Below are positions 5,565 through 8,328 of a stretch of 8,328 bases of DNA, piece after piece. The first letter of the stretch is position 1; the number at the start of each line of letters is the position of its first letter. Made by a program: the position numbers and the translations under genes. This DNA comes from Magnetovibrio sp. (GTDB taxonomy: Bacteria; Pseudomonadota; Alphaproteobacteria; Rhodospirillales; Magnetovibrionaceae), in the NCBI GenBank assembly GCA_016763255.1, contig JAESUA010000042.1, forward strand, positions 1 to 8,328. Direction: 5' to 3'. The notes beneath the pieces are model-generated. The model had not been told where the DNA came from. It did not search any database and saw only the letters and a program-made list of their open reading frames with translations.

Positions 5565-6794
5565 ATGATTAATCGCAGGCAACTGCTGGGTGCCGTGGCG
5601 TCCGGTTTCGCATTGGCAGGATTGGCAATGACCACGCCTGTTCAGGCAAAAGTCGTAGGTGACACTATCATCTTGGGTGCCGCCGTGTCGGCTTCTGGTA
5701 AGTATTCGACCAATGGCAAACACACCCGCAACGGTTATGATCTGGCCGTGAAAATGATCAATGAGGCGGGTGGCATTAAAGTCGACGGCAAGGCGTATAA
5801 GGTGAAGGTCATCTATTATGATGATGAATCGACACCGGCACGTGGGGCCCAGTTGGCCGAACGCCTTATTAACCAAGATGGCGTCAAATACATGCTTGGG
5901 CCATATAGTTCCGGTTTGACCAAGGCCATGGTGCCGGTCACGGAAAAATATGGCATCCCCATGGTCGAACCCAATGGTGCCTCGAACAGCCTGTTTAACA
6001 AGGGCTACAAATACCTGTTTGCGGTGCTGTCCACCTCGGAACAGTATCTGGCCTCTGCGATTGCGCTGGCCGGTGAAGTCAGCGGTGGCAAAACCGTACG
6101 CATTGCCGGGGCGTTCGAAAACGACCCGTTCAGCCAGGACGTGCGCAACGGGGTGATGGCCGATGCTGAAAAAATCGGTGCGAAGATGGTCATCGACGAT
6201 AAATTGCCGCCAGATCTCAATGATATGGCGGCGACCCTAACCAAGGTGAAGGCGCTCAAACCTGACCTTTTGGTGGTGTCTGGTCATGCCAAGGGTGCGG
6301 CGTTGGTGATCCGTCAAATGAATGACATGAAGGTCAACGTGCCGATGCTGGCCATCACGCACTGTGACAGTGCCGATGTGATCGGAAAATTCGGTATGGC
6401 TGCGGAATACACCCTGTGTGCCTCACAGTGGGATCGTTCCTTGAGCTACAAGGATCCGATTTTCGGTTCCGCCGAAGATTTCGCCCAGTTGTTTGAAAAG
6501 ACCTATGGTTATGCACCACCGTATCAGGCTGCTGAATCGGCTGCGGCTATTTTGGTCTACAAGGATGCGTTCGAACGTAGCAACAATTTTGACACCAAGG
6601 CGGTGCGCGATGCTTTGGCGGCAACTGACATGCAGACGTTTTACGGCAACGTGAAGTTCAGTCCCGAAGGGGCGAACACCGCCAAACCGATGGTTCTGTA
6701 TCAAGTTCAAGGTGGTAAATTCAGGGTTGTTGCCCCGACCAAATGGGCCGACGCCAAACTGATGTGGCCGACCCCCATGTGGGACAAACGCTAA
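5565..6794 (+). CDS. HAAT-family ABC transporter periplasmic substrate-binding protein (branched-chain amino-acid type)
   Basis: A 409-residue periplasmic binding protein of the type I fold (LivK/Peripla_BP_6 kind), which captures the substrate and delivers it to the LivH/LivM permeases. The N-terminus MINRRQLLGA followed by a hydrophobic stretch and PVQA-K (cleavage near residue 28) is a signal peptide. The RRQLL pattern resembles a twin-arginine (Tat) signal. Mature-protein landmarks are DTIILGAAVSASGKYS near the start, INEAGGI, YYDDESTP, the ligand-site region GPYSSGLTKAMVP and the YGIPMVEPNGAS stretch. The C-terminus, WPTPMWDKR, resembles a subgroup of these proteins in Proteobacteria. 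Length is within the family range (about 370-420). It is first in the operon, before a stem-loop and the permease genes. Substrate specificity cannot be read from sequence: leucine-type amino acids are the default, but relatives bind other amino acids, amides or aromatic acids. Confidence 0.9.
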   Translation: MINRRQLLGAVASGFALAGLAMTTPVQAKVVGDTIILGAAVSASGKYSTNGKHTRNGYDLAVKMINEAGGIKVDGKAYKVKVIYYDDESTPARGAQLAERLINQDGVKYMLGPYSSGLTKAMVPVTEKYGIPMVEPNGASNSLFNKGYKYLFAVLSTSEQYLASAIALAGEVSGGKTVRIAGAFENDPFSQDVRNGVMADAEKIGAKMVIDDKLPPDLNDMAATLTKVKALKPDLLVVSGHAKGAALVIRQMNDMKVNVPMLAITHCDSADVIGKFGMAAEYTLCASQWDRSLSYKDPIFGSAEDFAQLFEKTYGYAPPYQAAESAAAILVYKDAFERSNNFDTKAVRDALAATDMQTFYGNVKFSPEGANTAKPMVLYQVQGGKFRVVAPTKWADAKLMWPTPMWDKR

Positions 6795-6806
6795 CACCTA
6801 TTGACC

Positions 6807-6852
6807 ACCGCCCGCCCCTGATTGAGGACGTCCTCAACCAAGGACGGGCGGT
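6807..6852 (+). terminator. Long inverted repeat between binding-protein and permease genes
   Basis: 22-nt arms (6807-6828 and 6831-6852) pair at 19 of 22 positions on the + strand, starting ACCGCCCG and ending CGGGCGGT, with GAGGACGTCCTC at the tip. It is followed by TGGTTCTTTCG, only mildly T-rich. In this position such stem-loops usually lower permease expression relative to the binding protein by partial termination or 3'-end protection. All three unpaired positions are A-C, which would be G-U pairs in an RNA from the - strand. Confidence 0.55.
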
Positions 6853-6897
6853 TGGTTCTTTCGCCAATGGAACAACAGGTTCAGGCTGACCTGACAT

Positions 6898-7803
6898 ATG
6901 CTTGCTAATATTGACATTCTTGTTCAAGCGCCGGTCTTTCTCGTTGATCTTATCGTCAACGGCATCTTGATCGGGGCAATTTTTGCGCTCGCCGCTTATG
7001 GCATGGCCCTGGTGTGGGGGGTGATGAACATCATCAACATCGTCCAGGGCGAACTGGTCATGTTGGGGGGCTTTATCACCTTAATGGTGGTTAACACGCT
7101 TGGAATACATCCGCTGTATGGGGTGCCGATCCCCGCAGTGGTGCTCTATTTCATCGGCTGGGCTATGTATCATATCGTCATCCACCGGGTGGTCGACAAA
7201 GATATGTTCATCTCCATCCTGGCGACCTTTGGGCTGTCGATTTTAATTGCCCAGCTGACCAATGAATTGTTTGGCTCTGACGTGCAGACCGTTGACGCCA
7301 AACTGCAAACGCTGCTGTTTATGGATGGCATGGTTGCGGTATCGATGATCAAACTGATCGCCTTCGTGCTGGCCCTGGTGACCGGGTTGGTGCTGTATTT
7401 GTTTTTGAAAAAATCACGCCTCGGCCAAGCCATTCGCGCCACCGCCCAAGACGCCCGTGCGGCGCGCATCCTCGGCATCGATACAGACAAGGTCTACGCC
7501 GCCACTTACGGCATTAATGCCGCATTGTGTGGTGCCGCGGGATCGTTGGTGGTGATGGCCTGGACCATCCATCCTTATGTTGGTCTGCCCTACACCGTGC
7601 GCTCATTCATGGTGGTGATCGTTGCCGGACTGGGCAATTTGCCGGGGGTGATCATCGCCGGTTTGGGGCTGGGGGCCGCGGAAAATTTGGCAGGCTTTAT
7701 CCTTGGTGCTGAATTTCAAATCGCGTTTGTCTTTTCGCTGATGGTGGTCATCTTGGTGTGGCGCAGTTGGCGACTTAAAAAACAACGCAAGTATTTAAGC
7801 TGA
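6898..7803 (+). CDS. livH: HAAT-family ABC transporter inner-membrane permease LivH
   Basis: A 301-residue polytopic membrane protein matching LivH in length (about 290-310) and layout, one half of the transmembrane channel that pairs with LivM and is driven by the LivG/LivF ATPases. The N-terminal block LIVNGILIGAIFALAAYGMALVWGVMNIINIVQGE (split here: GILIGAIFALAAYGMALVWG, then VMNIINIVQGELVMLGG) is the conserved first part of the family, from about residue 20. The cytoplasmic ATPase-contact loop is GQAIRATAQDARAARILGID, from about residue 175. Several hydrophobic helices follow, then a basic tail (RSWRLKKQRK). ATG 6898 has no strong ribosome site (AGG at 6883-6885 is 12 nt away), consistent with lower expression than the binding protein. 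The 103-nt gap before it holds a large stem-loop. The stop is 12 nt before the livM start. Confidence 0.93.
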   Translation: MLANIDILVQAPVFLVDLIVNGILIGAIFALAAYGMALVWGVMNIINIVQGELVMLGGFITLMVVNTLGIHPLYGVPIPAVVLYFIGWAMYHIVIHRVVDKDMFISILATFGLSILIAQLTNELFGSDVQTVDAKLQTLLFMDGMVAVSMIKLIAFVLALVTGLVLYLFLKKSRLGQAIRATAQDARAARILGIDTDKVYAATYGINAALCGAAGSLVVMAWTIHPYVGLPYTVRSFMVVIVAGLGNLPGVIIAGLGLGAAENLAGFILGAEFQIAFVFSLMVVILVWRSWRLKKQRKYLS

Positions 7804-7808
7804 GGAGG
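7804..7808 (+). promoter_or_regulatory. Shine-Dalgarno GGAGG for livM
   Basis: GGAGG lies 7 nt before ATG 7816, directly after the livH stop, and supports ATG 7816 as the livM start and coupled translation with livH. Confidence 0.75.
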
Positions 7809-7815
7809 GTGCGTT

Positions 7816-8328
7816 ATGAACAAGCAATATGTTATTTACGCTCTCATTTTGGTGGCGTCTTTGGTCGCACCGTTCGTATTACCTGACTTTCGCACCCAGT
7901 TGGCGTTTTTGTGGGTGATGGTGTTGTTCGCCATGACCTGGGACATCATGGGCGGCCAGATGGGCTACAACTCATTCGGTAATATTGTGTTTTTCGGCAT
8001 CGGCGCGTACGCGGCTGCGGTGGTGCAACGTGATTTGGGCTGGGGCTATTTTCCCGATTATTATATCGGCGTTGCCACCGGGGCTGTGCTCTCGGTTATG
8101 GTCGCCTGGATTATTGGGGCGGGCATCTTAGGATTGCGCGGTCATTATTTTGCCATCGGATCGTTGGGCCTGGGCATCGCTGCGGGGGAAATCGCGGGTG
8201 GCATCGACTATATTGGTGCCGGTTCTGGCATGACCACGCCGCGCCCACTTCAAAGGCAATCTCCTCTTGCGCTAAGATATACTGCAAATGCTCAGAAATT
8301 AGCGCGGGTGGCAACTGCTTCAGGTTGA
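7816..8328 (+). CDS. livM: HAAT-family ABC transporter permease LivM, prematurely ended
   Basis: The N-terminal half of a LivM-type permease, the second channel subunit. Residues 1-142 are normal for the family: a first hydrophobic helix, then the conserved MTWDIMGGQMGYNSFGNI and VFFGIGAYAAA region. ILGLRGHYFAIGSLGLGIAA and the DYIGAGSGMTTP stretch (about 131-142) follow. After that the reading frame gives about 28 hydrophilic residues (PLQRQSPLALRYTANAQKL...) unlike any LivM, and stops at 8326-8328 after 170 residues. Family members are usually 300 residues or longer, so the second half, including the ATPase-contact loop, is missing. A truncated protein would probably not form a working channel. 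Causes could be an insertion, a rearrangement or an assembly join at about 8240-8250. Confidence is high for the identity, moderate for true disruption. Confidence 0.8.
   Translation: MNKQYVIYALILVASLVAPFVLPDFRTQLAFLWVMVLFAMTWDIMGGQMGYNSFGNIVFFGIGAYAAAVVQRDLGWGYFPDYYIGVATGAVLSVMVAWIIGAGILGLRGHYFAIGSLGLGIAAGEIAGGIDYIGAGSGMTTPRPLQRQSPLALRYTANAQKLARVATASG
8243..8328. other. Non-LivM sequence at the right edge (possible insertion or contig-end joint)
   Basis: From about 8243 the DNA no longer encodes LivM in any + frame. On the - strand a frame is open from the right edge leftwards and reads LPPALISEHLQYILAQEE, a more natural amphipathic protein sequence than the + frame, before running antisense into livM. 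It may be the end of a gene carried by an inserted element. No family is recognised and no terminal repeat can be tested because the element's other side is outside the window. Confidence 0.35.

Noticed and set aside
1..8328. CRISPR arrays, tRNA or rRNA genes, tandem satellite repeats
   Set aside because: No regularly spaced repeat, cloverleaf with anticodon arm or rRNA-like segment was seen on reading either strand.

Overview
The window looks like chromosomal DNA of a free-living, motile, respiring alphaproteobacterium, most plausibly of the Rhodospirillales type. This is inferred from moderately GC-rich codon use, a flagellar hook gene, a small periplasmic cytochrome c, a sigma-54 activator and a branched-chain amino-acid (HAAT) type ABC transporter with a Tat-like signal on its binding protein. 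No sequence comparison was run. Every gene lies on the + strand.

Region 1 (1-3179) is a tight operon. It holds the C-terminal part of a sigma-54-dependent activator (AAA+ end plus Fis-type helix-turn-helix), a secreted monohaem cytochrome c, and two consecutive exported proteins that each have seven W-x-G-T beta-propeller blades of the 'two-component regulator propeller' kind. The junctions are 1 nt, 13 nt and a 4-nt overlap, so the genes are probably co-expressed. The two propellers are diverged tandem duplicates sharing a long insert between blades 4 and 5. A regulator, a redox protein and two free-standing propellers suggest an uncharacterised envelope sensing or electron-transfer module. 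This is the best candidate for an undescribed system here.

Region 2 (3180-3434) is a 255-nt regulatory gap. It holds a strong stem-loop at the end of the second propeller gene, two TATAAT-like boxes, a 16-nt perfect-armed palindrome touching one of them, and an exact TGTGA-N6-TCACA dyad of the CRP type.

Region 3 (3435-5329) has a flagellar hook protein gene (flgE type) standing apart from other flagellar genes, then a lone SocA/Panacea-domain protein with no toxin partner visible.

Region 4 (5330-8328) starts with a 235-nt leader rich in small dyads, followed by a HAAT-type transporter: periplasmic binding protein, a 46-nt inverted repeat, LivH-type permease and LivM-type permease. The LivM reading frame is normal for about 142 residues, then switches to unrelated sequence and stops at residue 170 at the very end of the window. 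This indicates an insertion, a rearrangement or a contig-end artefact. The ATPase genes (livG/livF) would be expected beyond the right edge.
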